Source of the DNA: Bacteroidales bacterium
Lineage (GTDB): Bacteria; Bacteroidota; Bacteroidia; Bacteroidales; F082
DNA length: 46,144 nucleotides
Direction of reading: 5' to 3'
Assembly (NCBI GenBank): GCA_017549605.1
Contig: JAFYUH010000187.1
Location: 1 to 46,144 of the forward strand
Under the pieces are notes generated by a model. It was given only the letters and a program-made list of their open reading frames with translations, was not told the DNA's origin and did not search any database. The translations under genes were made by a program, and so were the position numbers. Shown one piece after another: positions 8,796-17,568 of the stretch. The first letter of the stretch is position 1; every line of letters starts with the position of its first letter.

Positions 8796-9376
8796 TGTTA
8801 GAGAATTTGAAAAAATATAATATTGTTCTTGCTTCTAAATCTCCTAGAAGACAAGAGCTTATGAAAGGAATAGGACTTGAGTTTTCTGTTATTACCAAGG
8901 ATGTCGATGAGTCTTATCCTTCAAACATGTCGGTTTATGATGTGGCTCCGTTTTTAAGTCTCAAGAAAGCAAAGGCGTTCAATGATGATGAACTTCCTGA
9001 AAATTATATGGTTATAACTGCAGATACTGTGGTTATAGTTGATGATATGATTTTTGGAAAACCTAAAGATGAAGCTGATGCACGTGTAATGTTAGGCAGG
9101 ATTTCTGGCAAGAAACATTCTGTTATTACGGGAGTTACGATTCGAACAAGCGATAAAGTCAAGACGTTTTCCGTTGTGTCAAAAGTCTCGTTTGAAACAC
9201 TTGACCAAGAAGAGATAGATTATTATGTAAATAATTTTAGACCTTACGATAAGGCTGGTGCTTATGGCATCCAGGAGTGGATTGGTTATATTGGCGTTAA
9301 TCATGTCGAGGGTTCGTATTTTAATGTGATGGGCTTGCCTACACAGAAGTTGTACAAGATGTTAAAGACATTTTGA
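8792..9376 (+). CDS. maf: Maf-family nucleotide pyrophosphatase
   Basis: A 194-residue protein with the Maf signature LASKSPRRQELM at about residues 14-25, then ITADTVVIVDDMIFGKPKDEADA and SGKKHSVITGV. Maf proteins hydrolyse dTTP/UTP or modified nucleotides and are also linked to septum control. The motif points to the YhdE-like dTTP/UTP group. The ATG overlaps the ubiA-like stop (ATGATG at 8792), so the two are translationally coupled. Confidence 0.95.
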   Translation: MMLENLKKYNIVLASKSPRRQELMKGIGLEFSVITKDVDESYPSNMSVYDVAPFLSLKKAKAFNDDELPENYMVITADTVVIVDDMIFGKPKDEADARVMLGRISGKKHSVITGVTIRTSDKVKTFSVVSKVSFETLDQEEIDYYVNNFRPYDKAGAYGIQEWIGYIGVNHVEGSYFNVMGLPTQKLYKMLKTF

Positions 9377-9393
9377 TTTTTAAATTTTATTAT

Positions 9394-9660
9394 ATGGAAA
9401 AGAAAGACAATTTTATCATAGGTTTTATAGGTGCGGCGGTAATATTTATTGTCCTTTATTCTATCATAAACCTCTTTACTGGTTTTACTTATTTTTCTAG
9501 AAGCAGTGATTCTCTGTGGGTTTATATGCTTCCTTTGATTGTGGATCTTGTCCTTGCCCGCTTTATGTTGGTTAAATGGAATATGGAAAATACAGGTAGG
9601 GGGATGATGTTCGTGACATTGGTAGGTATTGTTTCAGTAATGTTTTTTGTGTTGAAATGA
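9394..9660 (+). CDS. Small membrane protein of unknown function
   Basis: About 88 residues with three predicted transmembrane stretches: IIGFIGAAVIFIVLYSIINLF, WVYMLPLIVDLVLARFML and MFVTLVGIVSVMFFVL. No family is recognised. ATG at 9394 is preferred to the in-frame TTG at 9373. It lies between maf and lpxB and overlaps lpxB by 4 bp, so it is part of the envelope operon. Confidence 0.7.
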   Translation: MEKKDNFIIGFIGAAVIFIVLYSIINLFTGFTYFSRSSDSLWVYMLPLIVDLVLARFMLVKWNMENTGRGMMFVTLVGIVSVMFFVLK

Positions 9661-10784
9661 AGTATTATATCATAGCTGGCGAGGCTTCCGGTGATTTGCA
9701 CGGAGCCAATTTGATTGCTTCTTTGAGAAAAAAAGATACTCGGGCAAAAATTCGTGCTTGGGGCGGAAATCTTATGAAAAAACAAGGCGCGACTTTGGTG
9801 AAACATTATCGTGATCTTGCTTTTATGGGATTCGTTGAGGTCTTGTTGCATCTTAGAACTATCTTGAAAAACCTCAGCTTCTGCAAGAAAGATATCTTGA
9901 AATTCAAACCGGATGCGATCATACTTATTGATTATCCTGGTTTTAATATGAAAATCGCGAAGTTTGCCCATAAGCATAATATAAAGGTGTATTATTATAT
10001 ATCGCCACAGGTGTGGGCTTGGAAGAAACGTCGCGTTTATACTATAAAAGAGGTGGTGGATAAAATGTTGGTCATCCTGCCTTTTGAAAAAGATTTTTAT
10101 GATGGATATCGTGTTGACGCTCATTATGTTGGTCATCCGCTTCTCGATGAGCTGTCAAGAGTGAAATATATCAACAGAAATAATTTCGCACGTCAGAACA
10201 AACTTAATTCTAAGAAGGAGATAATAGCGCTTCTTCCAGGAAGCCGTAAGCAAGAGGTGACACGAATGCTTGGAATTATGCTGAAAGTGGTGGATAAGTT
10301 TCCTGAATACCAGTTTGTTATAGGTTGTGCGCCATCATTGACAGAAGATTTCTACAAGTCTTTGATAGGAAATGCGAATGTGCAACTTGTCTTTAACAAA
10401 ACGTACCAATTGTTGCAGGTGGCAAGCGCTGCTTTGGTCACATCGGGAACAGCTACTCTTGAAACGGCTTTGCTTTATGTTCCTGAGGTGGTCTGTTATA
10501 AGGGGAACAAGATTTCTTATCTGATAGCAAAGAATCTCGTGAAGGTGAAATATATAAGTCTGGTAAATCTTATTATGGATAAACCGGTTTTAAAGGAACT
10601 GATTCAGAATGACTTGACGTCAGAAAATATTGAGGCGGAATTGAAGCAGTTGCTTACGAATCACAAAAAACAACGCCAGTTGTTAGAGGATTATGAGGAG
10701 TTGAGATATAAACTTGGTAACGCCGGCGCTTCTAATAATGCAGCGACGATCATAGTCGATGATCTGACTAAAAAGAATAAGTAA
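9657..10784 (+). CDS. lpxB: Lipid-A-disaccharide synthase
   Basis: A 375-residue GT19 glycosyltransferase. Hallmarks are GEASGDLHGANL (residues about 7-18), IDYPGFNMKIAKFAHK, YYISPQVWAWKKRRV, LPFEKDFY, YVGHPLLDE and LLPGSRKQEV. LpxB joins UDP-2,3-diacylglucosamine to 2,3-diacylglucosamine-1-phosphate to make the lipid A disaccharide on the cytoplasmic membrane face. ATGA overlap with the preceding gene places it in the same operon as kdsC. Confidence 0.96.
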   Translation: MKYYIIAGEASGDLHGANLIASLRKKDTRAKIRAWGGNLMKKQGATLVKHYRDLAFMGFVEVLLHLRTILKNLSFCKKDILKFKPDAIILIDYPGFNMKIAKFAHKHNIKVYYYISPQVWAWKKRRVYTIKEVVDKMLVILPFEKDFYDGYRVDAHYVGHPLLDELSRVKYINRNNFARQNKLNSKKEIIALLPGSRKQEVTRMLGIMLKVVDKFPEYQFVIGCAPSLTEDFYKSLIGNANVQLVFNKTYQLLQVASAALVTSGTATLETALLYVPEVVCYKGNKISYLIAKNLVKVKYISLVNLIMDKPVLKELIQNDLTSENIEAELKQLLTNHKKQRQLLEDYEELRYKLGNAGASNNAATIIVDDLTKKNK

Positions 10785-10848
10785 TTCTTAATATTTTTTA
10801 ACGTAAAATATTGTAATTCAATATTGAAAGTGTTGAATAAATTCTTAT

Positions 10849-10881
10849 CTTGCATCATGAAAACCAAATTTATGATGCAAG
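10849..10881 (+). promoter_or_regulatory. Hairpin directly before the comEC start codon
   Basis: CTTGCATCAT (10849-10858) is the exact reverse complement of ATGATGCAAG (10872-10881), with a 13-nt loop. The 3' arm ends one base before the comEC ATG at 10882. In mRNA it would cover the ribosome-binding region and might damp translation. Seen directly; the regulatory role is inference. Confidence 0.5.
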
Positions 10882-12999
10882 ATGATTTCTTGGTTTAAAT
10901 ATCCGTTTGTCAGATTGTTAGTTCCTTTTGCAATTGGAATCTATCTTTCTTTTGCCTTCTCTGAAGCTATATTGGAGAAGGATTCCGTCATTTTTTTGTT
11001 AATAATAATTTTGATATTGTTAACGTCATTGGTCTTTACTTCGATATTGGTCAAGAACTATCGCTTCCGATGGGTGTTTTCTGCTTTGTTGTACTTATAC
11101 CTTATATTATTAGGATTTACTTATGTTAAAGTCATTGCTTATAAATTGAGCGTCAATGATATATCGAAGATGGAAAGTATTCCAAAATATTATTGCGCCC
11201 GACTTTGTGAATACCCGACTGTTAAAGATAAATCTATAAAGGTGATTTTAGATGTCTTTGCTTTTGAAGAAGGTGAGGAGATTAAAAGCATTGACTCTAA
11301 AGTCATGGCGTATTTAGAGAAAGAAGAGAAGTCGCTCGGACTTAAATACGGCGATTGTATTTTCTTTTTTACAACTCCGGAACTTGTCGAGAAACCTTTG
11401 AATCCAGAGCAGTTCGATTATAAGGATTACTTATATAAAAGAGGTGTGACGCATCAGGTTTATCTTAAATCAGATGCGTGGATGTATATGAATCGTAACA
11501 AGTCGAATCCTGTATATAGGTTTTCGTATTGGCTTCGTGATTTTCTTCTTGAGACGATGCGAAAACTTGGCGTTGAGGAAGATGAATATGCTGTGGCAGC
11601 TGCCATTTTGCTGGGTTATGATGAGAGTCTGCCGTATGAACTGCGACAAAAATATGTGGCTGCAGGAGCGATGCATATTCTTTGTGTGTCTGGACTCCAT
11701 GTGGGCGTGATATTTATGGTGTTTTCGTATATGCTCTTCTTTCTTGATGACGGAAAGAAAGTGCAGCGCATTGTCAAACAATCTATATTGTTGCTTCTGA
11801 TTTGGTTTTATGCTTTGCTTGCTGGATTGGCTCCTTCGATATTGAGGGCTACTATCATGCTTTCTTTCGTGATAATAGGAAATGTCATAGGTAGGAAAGG
11901 TGTCTTGTTAAACTCTCTGGCGGCTTCGGCTTTTATCCTGTTGTGTGTGAATCCTGCTAATCTTTTTGATATAGGATTCATGTTGTCATACACCGCTGTT
12001 GTTGGAATCGTGATTCTGCAAAGGCCAATATCTAAAATGTTTTATTCCAGATATAAGGTTGTGAATAAGATATGGGAGATAACTTCGGTTACCATAGCGG
12101 CTCAGATTGCAACTGCGCCATTCACGATTTATTATTTTCATCAATTCCCGATATATTTTTGGCTGAGTAACCTTTTCATGACGCCGATTTCTTCTGTCGT
12201 CATTATTGGCGGAATGATAATGCTGCTGGTCTCTTTTATTCCTTATATTAATAATGTAGTGGCTTTTGTCGTTTCAAAGATGATCTTTGTGATGAATTAT
12301 GGAGTGTCGTGGATTGAGAGTCTGCCGCATTCTATTGTTAAAGGTCTTTATATAAACGAAGTGCAGTTCGTTATTCTCTTGTTGATGCTATTATCCTTGT
12401 TATTTATGGTGGAACTTAGAAATAAAAAGATGTTATTTCATATAATGATAATGTCTTGTTGCTTTTTATTTGTCAATATTGATAACCTTATCAGGCAAAA
12501 TAAGCAAAAAGAAATGGTGATTTATTCAATTAATAATGCTACGGTGATCGATTTTATTGAGGGAAGAAGTCATTTTTTGCTTGCGGATAGCATTTTTTTT
12601 AACGATAAATCTTCTTTTTCTTACAATATTGAGAATTTTTTGGTGAAAAAAGGCGTTTTTAATGCTGAAAAAAGGGTGCTTTTTTGTGATAATTTTGATG
12701 GGAATTTTGCGAAAAAACGAAAAAGTGTCGTAATTTTTGGTGAAAATGTCGTCGGATTGTCTGATGGAGGCGATTTTTTTAAGGAAGAGCTTTCATACAA
12801 AATACCCTTAAATTACATGCTTGTCTATGGTTGTAAAAGACAATCCTTGCTTTCTTTGTTTAATGTATATAGTTTTGATAATCTTATAATTAGTTCTGAT
12901 GTTCCGAGGTATTTGGCGGCGGATTTGATAAAAGAAGCAACTGATTTAGGCATAAAATATCATGATATAAGAGAAAAAGGTGCATTTTTTCTAAAATAA
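10882..12999 (+). CDS. comEC: ComEC/Rec2-family competence membrane protein
   Basis: A 705-residue polytopic membrane protein. An N-terminal DUF4131-like region (about 1-200, two to three helices plus a soluble OB-like part) is followed by the competence domain, with HILCVSGLHVGVIF at about residues 264-277 and NVIGRKGVLLNSLAASAFILL later. The last 170 residues are soluble but lack the HxHxDH metallo-beta-lactamase motif of full-length ComEC, as in many Bacteroidota versions. ComEC forms the channel that brings single-stranded DNA into the cytosol. It is 97 bp after lpxB and may be read through or have its own promoter. Confidence 0.9.
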   Translation: MISWFKYPFVRLLVPFAIGIYLSFAFSEAILEKDSVIFLLIIILILLTSLVFTSILVKNYRFRWVFSALLYLYLILLGFTYVKVIAYKLSVNDISKMESIPKYYCARLCEYPTVKDKSIKVILDVFAFEEGEEIKSIDSKVMAYLEKEEKSLGLKYGDCIFFFTTPELVEKPLNPEQFDYKDYLYKRGVTHQVYLKSDAWMYMNRNKSNPVYRFSYWLRDFLLETMRKLGVEEDEYAVAAAILLGYDESLPYELRQKYVAAGAMHILCVSGLHVGVIFMVFSYMLFFLDDGKKVQRIVKQSILLLLIWFYALLAGLAPSILRATIMLSFVIIGNVIGRKGVLLNSLAASAFILLCVNPANLFDIGFMLSYTAVVGIVILQRPISKMFYSRYKVVNKIWEITSVTIAAQIATAPFTIYYFHQFPIYFWLSNLFMTPISSVVIIGGMIMLLVSFIPYINNVVAFVVSKMIFVMNYGVSWIESLPHSIVKGLYINEVQFVILLLMLLSLLFMVELRNKKMLFHIMIMSCCFLFVNIDNLIRQNKQKEMVIYSINNATVIDFIEGRSHFLLADSIFFNDKSSFSYNIENFLVKKGVFNAEKRVLFCDNFDGNFAKKRKSVVIFGENVVGLSDGGDFFKEELSYKIPLNYMLVYGCKRQSLLSLFNVYSFDNLIISSDVPRYLAADLIKEATDLGIKYHDIREKGAFFLK

Positions 13000-13079
13000 T
13001 TTTTTTAAAATTTATTTTGTTGATAATCAGTTAGATGAAAAATAATTTCAAAAAAAGTGAATTTTTTTTGAAAAAATGC

Positions 13080-13109
13080 TTGCAGATATGAAAAAAGGTC
13101 GTATCTTTG
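13080..13109 (+). promoter_or_regulatory. Promoter of tRNA-Asp
   Basis: TTG at 13080-13082, a 19-bp spacer, then TATCTTTG at 13102-13109: a good Bacteroidota -33/-7 pair. The tRNA begins about 48 bp downstream, leaving a short 5' leader. Confidence 0.7.
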
Positions 13110-13157
13110 CACTCGTAATCAACAACAACAAATCAGTTGATAAAACGAAAAAACGCT

Positions 13158-13235
13158 GGTGCTGTAGTTCAGTTTGGTTAGAATGCCTGCCTGTCACGCA
13201 GGAGGTCGCGAGTTCGAGTCTCGTCAGCACCGCCA
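13158..13235 (+). tRNA. tRNA-Asp (GTC)
   Basis: The cloverleaf is readable: acceptor GGTGCTG (13158-13164) pairs with CAGCACC (13225-13231). The anticodon arm is CCTGC-CTGTCAC-GCAGG with anticodon GTC, and the T arm contains the GTTCGAGTC loop. The discriminator base is G and the CCA end is encoded. A terminator follows within 10 bp. Confidence 0.98.
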
Positions 13236-13240
13236 AACAA

Positions 13241-13265
13241 AGCCTCTCAATCGAGAGGCTTTTTC
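13241..13265 (+). terminator. Rho-independent terminator of tRNA-Asp
   Basis: AGCCTCTC (13241-13248), loop AATC, GAGAGGCT (13253-13260), then TTTTCGTTTTT. A compact stem with a T-tract immediately after the tRNA. Confidence 0.92.
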
Positions 13266-13336
13266 GTTTTTAGTCTCCACGAATCTTTTTTTTGAATCTC
13301 CACGTATCACGAGTATCACACGGAACTATTCCAATG

Positions 13337-13418
13337 GTTCAAAGTCCAAAGCTCAAAGTTCAGAGTTCAGAGCTCAAAGTTCAAAAAATAATTCCTAATT
13401 CCTAATTCCTAACTCCTA
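13337..13418. repeat. Heptamer arrays (GTTCAAA-type and ATTCCTA-type)
   Basis: Seven consecutive 7-bp words occupy 13337-13385: GTTCAAA, GTCCAAA, GCTCAAA, GTTCAGA, GTTCAGA, GCTCAAA, GTTCAAA. A second array at 13391-13418 is ATTCCTA three times and ACTCCTA once. A TATTTTTG box for the next gene lies at 13427-13434, just after the array. Confidence 0.9.
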
Positions 13419-13451
13419 ATTATTCTTATTTTTGCATAAACATCTTTCGTT

Positions 13452-14624
13452 ATGATAAATAGGATAAAATCTCTTGCCAAGGAACTTAAAGCTGATATTA
13501 TTGACATGAGACGTCATTTGCATCAGTTTCCGGGCTTGAGCTTTGAGGAATATGAAAGCGCTCAGTATATTCATGCTTTGTTGGACTCTTGGAATGTTGA
13601 GCATGAATTTGTGATTGAAACCGGAATCGTTGCCAGGATTGAAGGCAGAAATCCGGGAAAGAGAACCATAGCTCTTCGCGCCGACATCGACGCGCTTCCT
13701 ATTCAAGAGAAAAACGACTGCCAATATAAGTCTGCCGTAGATGGCGTGATGCATGCCTGCGGCCATGACGCTCATGCTGCGATGTTGCTCGGGGCAGCGA
13801 AGATTCTCGCTCAGCTGAAAGATGAATTTGAAGGAACCATAAAGCTTATCTTCCAGCCGGGGGAGGAGAAACTTCCAGGCGGCGCATCAGTTATGATTGA
13901 AAAGGGCGTGCTTAAAGACGTCGATGTTATCATTGCGCAACATGTTTATCCTGATCTTTCTTGTGGTGAAGTGGGCTTCCATGCCGGAGAATATATGGCT
14001 TCCTGCGATGAGATAAACATCACCGTCAAAGGTAAGGGCGGTCACGCTGCCAAGATAAAAGAGCGCTCCAACACCACAGTGGCTGCCGCGAAACTCTTGT
14101 GCGCCATATCAGAACTTAGTTCTGAGTTCAATAAGGAAGAAAGAAAAAATCCTATCATAATAGCTTTCGGCAACTTTATCGCTGACGGCACATATAACGT
14201 GATTCCTAGCGAAGTGACGCTCAAAGGAACGATGCGTACTTTTGACGAAGCGGAAAGGCAAAACATAAAAGATAAGATAAAGGAAATAAGCGCGGAGATG
14301 GCAGCGGCTTTTGATGTCGAGGTGGATGTGTTTATCGAGGGTGGCTATCCTGTCTTGATAAATGACGTAAGCCTTACGGAGTCGTTGAGGTCTGCGGCTA
14401 AAGATTTCATGGGTGAAGATAATGTCAAGGATATCCCTCAGCTGATGACGGCGGAGGACTTCGCTTGGTATTCGCATAAAACCAAGGCTTGCATGTATCG
14501 TATCGGCACTTCCAACGCCGAAAAAGGCATCGTCTCCAAACAACATACTCCGACTTTCGATATCGACGAAGACGCTCTGGAAATAGGAGCAGGCTTGTTG
14601 GCGTGGTTGGCTGTGGGCATTTAG
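13452..14624 (+). CDS. M20 family amidohydrolase (N-acyl amino acid hydrolase-like)
   Basis: A 390-residue M20D metallopeptidase/amidohydrolase. Metal-binding and catalytic motifs are RRHLHQFPGLSFEE near residue 18, ACGHDAHAAML near 102, and LIFQPGEEKLPGGASVMIEKG with the general-base Glu. The dimerisation domain sits at about 180-290 and the last metal ligand His is in KQHTPTFD. Such enzymes remove acyl groups from amino acids or small peptides in the cytosol. The substrate is not predictable here. Single gene with a -7 box TATTTTTG about 18 bp before the ATG. Confidence 0.92.
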   Translation: MINRIKSLAKELKADIIDMRRHLHQFPGLSFEEYESAQYIHALLDSWNVEHEFVIETGIVARIEGRNPGKRTIALRADIDALPIQEKNDCQYKSAVDGVMHACGHDAHAAMLLGAAKILAQLKDEFEGTIKLIFQPGEEKLPGGASVMIEKGVLKDVDVIIAQHVYPDLSCGEVGFHAGEYMASCDEINITVKGKGGHAAKIKERSNTTVAAAKLLCAISELSSEFNKEERKNPIIIAFGNFIADGTYNVIPSEVTLKGTMRTFDEAERQNIKDKIKEISAEMAAAFDVEVDVFIEGGYPVLINDVSLTESLRSAAKDFMGEDNVKDIPQLMTAEDFAWYSHKTKACMYRIGTSNAEKGIVSKQHTPTFDIDEDALEIGAGLLAWLAVGI

Positions 14625-14641
14625 CCTTTAGTCATTTTTTC

Positions 14642-14649
14642 TATCTTTG
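14642..14649 (+). promoter_or_regulatory. -7 promoter box of the PEGA/FGE gene
   Basis: TATCTTTG matches TAnnTTTG and lies about 24 bp before the start codon. No clear -33 element. Confidence 0.55.
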
Positions 14650-14672
14650 TATTTTCAATATAAAATATGCTT

Positions 14673-16844
14673 ATGAAGAGAATTTTACTATTAATATTTG
14701 CACTAATATCTTTAAATACGTTTGCGCAGCTTCAGGTTAAGGAGGGTTCTTTTAAATATGTTCCTAATGCTGTGATGAATGACAAATATGATCATTTGGA
14801 TGGCAATGACTTGCCGATGGCGTTGATAAAGATTTCTACTGAGAACATTTCGGAGCAGGAGAGATTACGTTTGAAGTTCCAAGGTAACCTCGCCACTCAG
14901 ATAACCAAAACGCCAAAGACAGGGCAGATGTGGATCTATATTTCTGCAGAGAACGCGACCTTCATTAACTTCATGCACCCTGACTATGGAACATGCAAAT
15001 ATTACCTTCCGGAGAAATTGTGTGATTTCTGTACATACGAGATGGTGCTGCAGTATATCCCTATTGCACCAGTTGCTGCAAATGAACCAGCAAAAATACA
15101 AAAGACATATTTTATAGTTCAGTCTGACCAGACTGATGCCTTGGTGTATATTGATGGCGATATGCTAGGCGCTAAGGAGGCTCGTAAACTTGTTGATGTA
15201 GGAACAACGCATACTTATAAAATTGAATGTAAATTATATCACGAAGAAAGCGGAAGCGTTACTGTAAACGACAAGACTGTGGTAAATAAACAGCTGCGTC
15301 CAGCTTTCGGTTATCTTAATATTAGCAGTACTCCAGAACAAGACGCTAATGTTTGGGTTGACGGAGATCTGGTTGGTGTTACGCCGATAAAGACCGACAA
15401 ACTTGCAAGTGGAACGCATACGGTAAGAGTGATGAAGGATATGTATAAGATGAAAGAACAGTCTTTTACCGTTACCGATGGACAAACCACCAACGCTACT
15501 CTTAGCATGAGCGCCAACTTTGTGAATGTGACTGTTAACACAGACACTCAATCTGGCATTTACGTTGACGAAGAGTATAAAGGCAAGGGCAAATGGACAG
15601 GACGTCTTTCTGACGGAGCTCATATCTTTGAGGCAAGAAAAGAAAATCATAGGACGAGTTTGAAAAGTGTGGAATTAGTTTTGGGCGAGACAAAGACAAT
15701 AACACTTGATGCGCCAACGCCTATCAATGGAACTATAGATGTTGACTCATCTCCAATGGGCGCAACAATTTATATTGACGGCAAGCATTACGGTGAAACG
15801 CCAAACTACATCTCCGATATCTTGATTGGGGAACATGAACTTAAACTCACCAAACAAGGCTGCGCTTCAGTGACAAAGACCATAACAATTAAAGAAGGCG
15901 AGACCTTAAGTGTAAATGAGAAACTGCAAACCGGAAAAGAGATAAGCATCTCCACGGGCCAGTCTGGCGACAAGATTTACGTTGACGGAAACTATTTAGG
16001 TATCAGTCCTGTCTCCACATGTTTGTCATACGGAAGCCATGAAATTAAAGCCGAACGTGATGGCAAGACGGTAAGTAAGAATATAGAAGTATCTCAAGTA
16101 GAGACACACGGACGTGTGTCTTCAACAGATAAATGTGAACTGACTTTCTTTGGAAACCAAACCATTACCGTTAACGGCGTTTCCTTTACCATGATAGCCG
16201 TAGAAGGCGGCACTTTCAAAATGGGAGCGACCTCAGAACAAGGCGGCGTTGCTTATGATAGTGAAAAACCCGTACACAATGTAACGCTTTCAGATTATTA
16301 CATTGGCGAGACAGAAGTGACGCAGGAACTCTGGCAGGCGGTTATGGGAACAAACCCAAGCTATTATAAAGGAAACAAAAAACCAGTAGAGCAAGTTTTA
16401 TGGAACGACTGCCAGGAATTTATAAAGAAATTGAATCAGTTGACTGGCAAGAGTTTCAGGCTTCCGACAGAAGCGGAATGGGAATATGCTGCAAGAGGAG
16501 GCAATAAGTCTAAAGGCTACAAATACAGCGGCAGCAATACCATAGACAATGTTGCGTGGTACACAAGTAACAGCGGTTCGAAGACACATGACGTAAAGAC
16601 CAAGCAGGCAAACGAATTAGGCATATACGACATGAGCGGCAATGTTTATGAGTGGTGCCAGGACAGGTATGGCAGTTACAGCAGCGGTTCTCAGACCAAT
16701 CCTACGGGACCGTCATCTGGCTATGGCCGTGTTCTTCGTGGCGGTGGCTGGAGCGGCATCGCGGTGGGCTGCCGAGTGTCATATCGTTTCAACGACTATC
16801 CAGGCTACGGGGACAGCAGCAGCGGTCTGCGCCTTGCCCTTTAG
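14673..16844 (+). CDS. Exported PEGA-repeat protein with C-terminal FGE-sulfatase (SUMF1) domain
   Basis: About 723 residues. A signal peptide (MKRILLLIFALISLNTFAQ) leads to an N-terminal domain of roughly 130 residues, then four or more PEGA-like repeats between about residues 150 and 475 (for example NVWVDGDLVGVTPIKTDKL, ATIYIDGKHYGETPN, KIYVDGNYLGISP). The formylglycine-generating-enzyme-like domain runs from about 500 to the end (GGTFKMGATSEQGG, GETEVTQELWQAVMG, FRLPTEAEWEYAARGG, YDMSGNVYEWCQDRYG, RVLRGGGW). Most bacterial proteins of this type are not true sulfatase modifiers; the fold is C-lectin-like and often binds ligands. Oddities: an interspersed palindrome has been absorbed in frame in the linker (16102-16121), and the last 110 bp are GC-rich and open in all forward frames. 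The start is ATG 14673; 14667 is also possible. Confidence 0.88.
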   Translation: MKRILLLIFALISLNTFAQLQVKEGSFKYVPNAVMNDKYDHLDGNDLPMALIKISTENISEQERLRLKFQGNLATQITKTPKTGQMWIYISAENATFINFMHPDYGTCKYYLPEKLCDFCTYEMVLQYIPIAPVAANEPAKIQKTYFIVQSDQTDALVYIDGDMLGAKEARKLVDVGTTHTYKIECKLYHEESGSVTVNDKTVVNKQLRPAFGYLNISSTPEQDANVWVDGDLVGVTPIKTDKLASGTHTVRVMKDMYKMKEQSFTVTDGQTTNATLSMSANFVNVTVNTDTQSGIYVDEEYKGKGKWTGRLSDGAHIFEARKENHRTSLKSVELVLGETKTITLDAPTPINGTIDVDSSPMGATIYIDGKHYGETPNYISDILIGEHELKLTKQGCASVTKTITIKEGETLSVNEKLQTGKEISISTGQSGDKIYVDGNYLGISPVSTCLSYGSHEIKAERDGKTVSKNIEVSQVETHGRVSSTDKCELTFFGNQTITVNGVSFTMIAVEGGTFKMGATSEQGGVAYDSEKPVHNVTLSDYYIGETEVTQELWQAVMGTNPSYYKGNKKPVEQVLWNDCQEFIKKLNQLTGKSFRLPTEAEWEYAARGGNKSKGYKYSGSNTIDNVAWYTSNSGSKTHDVKTKQANELGIYDMSGNVYEWCQDRYGSYSSGSQTNPTGPSSGYGRVLRGGGWSGIAVGCRVSYRFNDYPGYGDSSSGLRLAL
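16102..16121. repeat. Interspersed palindrome inside a coding sequence
   Basis: AGACACAC-GGAC-GTGTGTCT, an 8-bp stem with a 4-nt loop, preceded by GTAG. The 25-bp string 16098-16122 is identical to 32888-32912 in an intergenic gap. Here it is read in frame as VETHGRVSS between the PEGA and FGE domains. Confidence 0.9.
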
Positions 16845-17102
16845 GAACTACAATTACAATCCATAAATTTGCACTAAGCTAAAAACCGAGATAATGAATG
16901 TAGTGAGCAAGCGAGTGAGGGACGAACGAAGCAAGCGAAACGGAATGAATGACGCGAGGTTTGGAATTGAGGATTTGAGGAATTAAGGATTTGGGGAACT
17001 GAGTTTTTTTTTAAAGTCAGCTCCGTTAGGAGCGACAGACTATAGGCAGGTGATGAAGCACGCAGTGCGGAATCCCTGCAAAGAAGTGTTTTAAAATAAA
17101 TC

Positions 17103-17158
17103 AAAGTGCTGAAGGCACGACAGAGTTTTTTTTTTCTGTCGTGCCTTCAGCACTTTTT
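17103..17158. terminator. Very strong 22-bp hairpin with T-tract
   Basis: 17103-17124 is perfectly complementary to 17135-17156 (AAAGTGCTGAAGGCACGACA on the left arm), with a T-rich loop and TTTTT after the stem. It could terminate transcription from the left. It lies at the centre of a larger imperfect inverted repeat (arms about 17046-17080 and 17178-17212), so it is probably an interspersed repeat element as well. Confidence 0.6.
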
Positions 17159-17266
17159 ATATCAGTCTGGTCATGAATGCAGGGGTTCCGTGCTTCGCAC
17201 TCCACCGCCTGCCTGGGAACTGCCGTCACTGCGTGACTTTTTAAAGATGCCAATCGCTAGGTTCTT

Positions 17267-17325
17267 AGACATACGTCCGTATGTCTCTACGCGAGATTCG
17301 TGTAGAGTCGCACGTCCGTGCGACT
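17267..17325. repeat. Two palindromes of the GTAGAG/GTCC-loop family
   Basis: AGACATAC-GTCC-GTATGTCT at 17267-17286 and AGTCGCAC-GTCC-GTGCGACT at 17306-17325, both 8-bp stems with the same loop. CTCTAC follows the first and GTAG(AG) precedes the second, so they are inverted copies of one family also found at 16098 and 32888. Confidence 0.85.
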
Positions 17326-17510
17326 TGTTGATACAGTGTTTAGGAGTTGAGGAACTGAGGGTATGAGGATTTAAGGAATTGAGTTCAGGGTTCAGAGTTC
17401 AAAGTTCAACAGCCTTAGTTCTTAGTTAATAAACATTAACATCAATTCTTAATAAAATCCAGAAAATCGTTAAAAATGAAAAGATGAGATGAAATTCTCG
17501 TGTTGAAACC

Positions 17511-17541
17511 TTGCCGTTTCATTTTGTTTGCTATAACTTTG
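17511..17541 (+). promoter_or_regulatory. Promoter of the ORF6N gene
   Basis: TTG at 17511-17513, 20-bp spacer, TAACTTTG at 17534-17541; the ATG is 28 bp further on. Confidence 0.65.
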
Positions 17542-17568
17542 TAGGAAGAATCAAACAAAGTTTATGGT

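Larger units (their letters stand above)
16845..17568. other. 724-bp gene-free region rich in repeats
   Basis: No convincing gene. In order it holds: CGAGCAAGC-type short words (16880-16945), 8-bp words of the GGAATTGA/GGATTTGA kind (16960-17000), a CTCCGTTAGGAGCGACAG word (17025-17042), two partly complementary arms around a 22-bp hairpin (17045-17205), two palindromes with GTCC loops (17267-17325), octamers then heptamers (17341-17412), and the promoter of the ORF6N gene. Small open frames here overlap the repeats and look accidental. Confidence 0.75.

Noticed and set aside
16642-16882. Two open frames overlapping the end of the PEGA/FGE gene
   Set aside because: Both are read through the GC-rich end of the real gene; the family alignment supports only the main frame.
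17106-17366. 86-residue open frame in the 724-bp gap
   Set aside because: It runs through a hairpin and palindromes and has no family features.
16640-17568. Complete diversity-generating retroelement
   Set aside because: No reverse transcriptase and no A-rich template repeat anywhere in the window.
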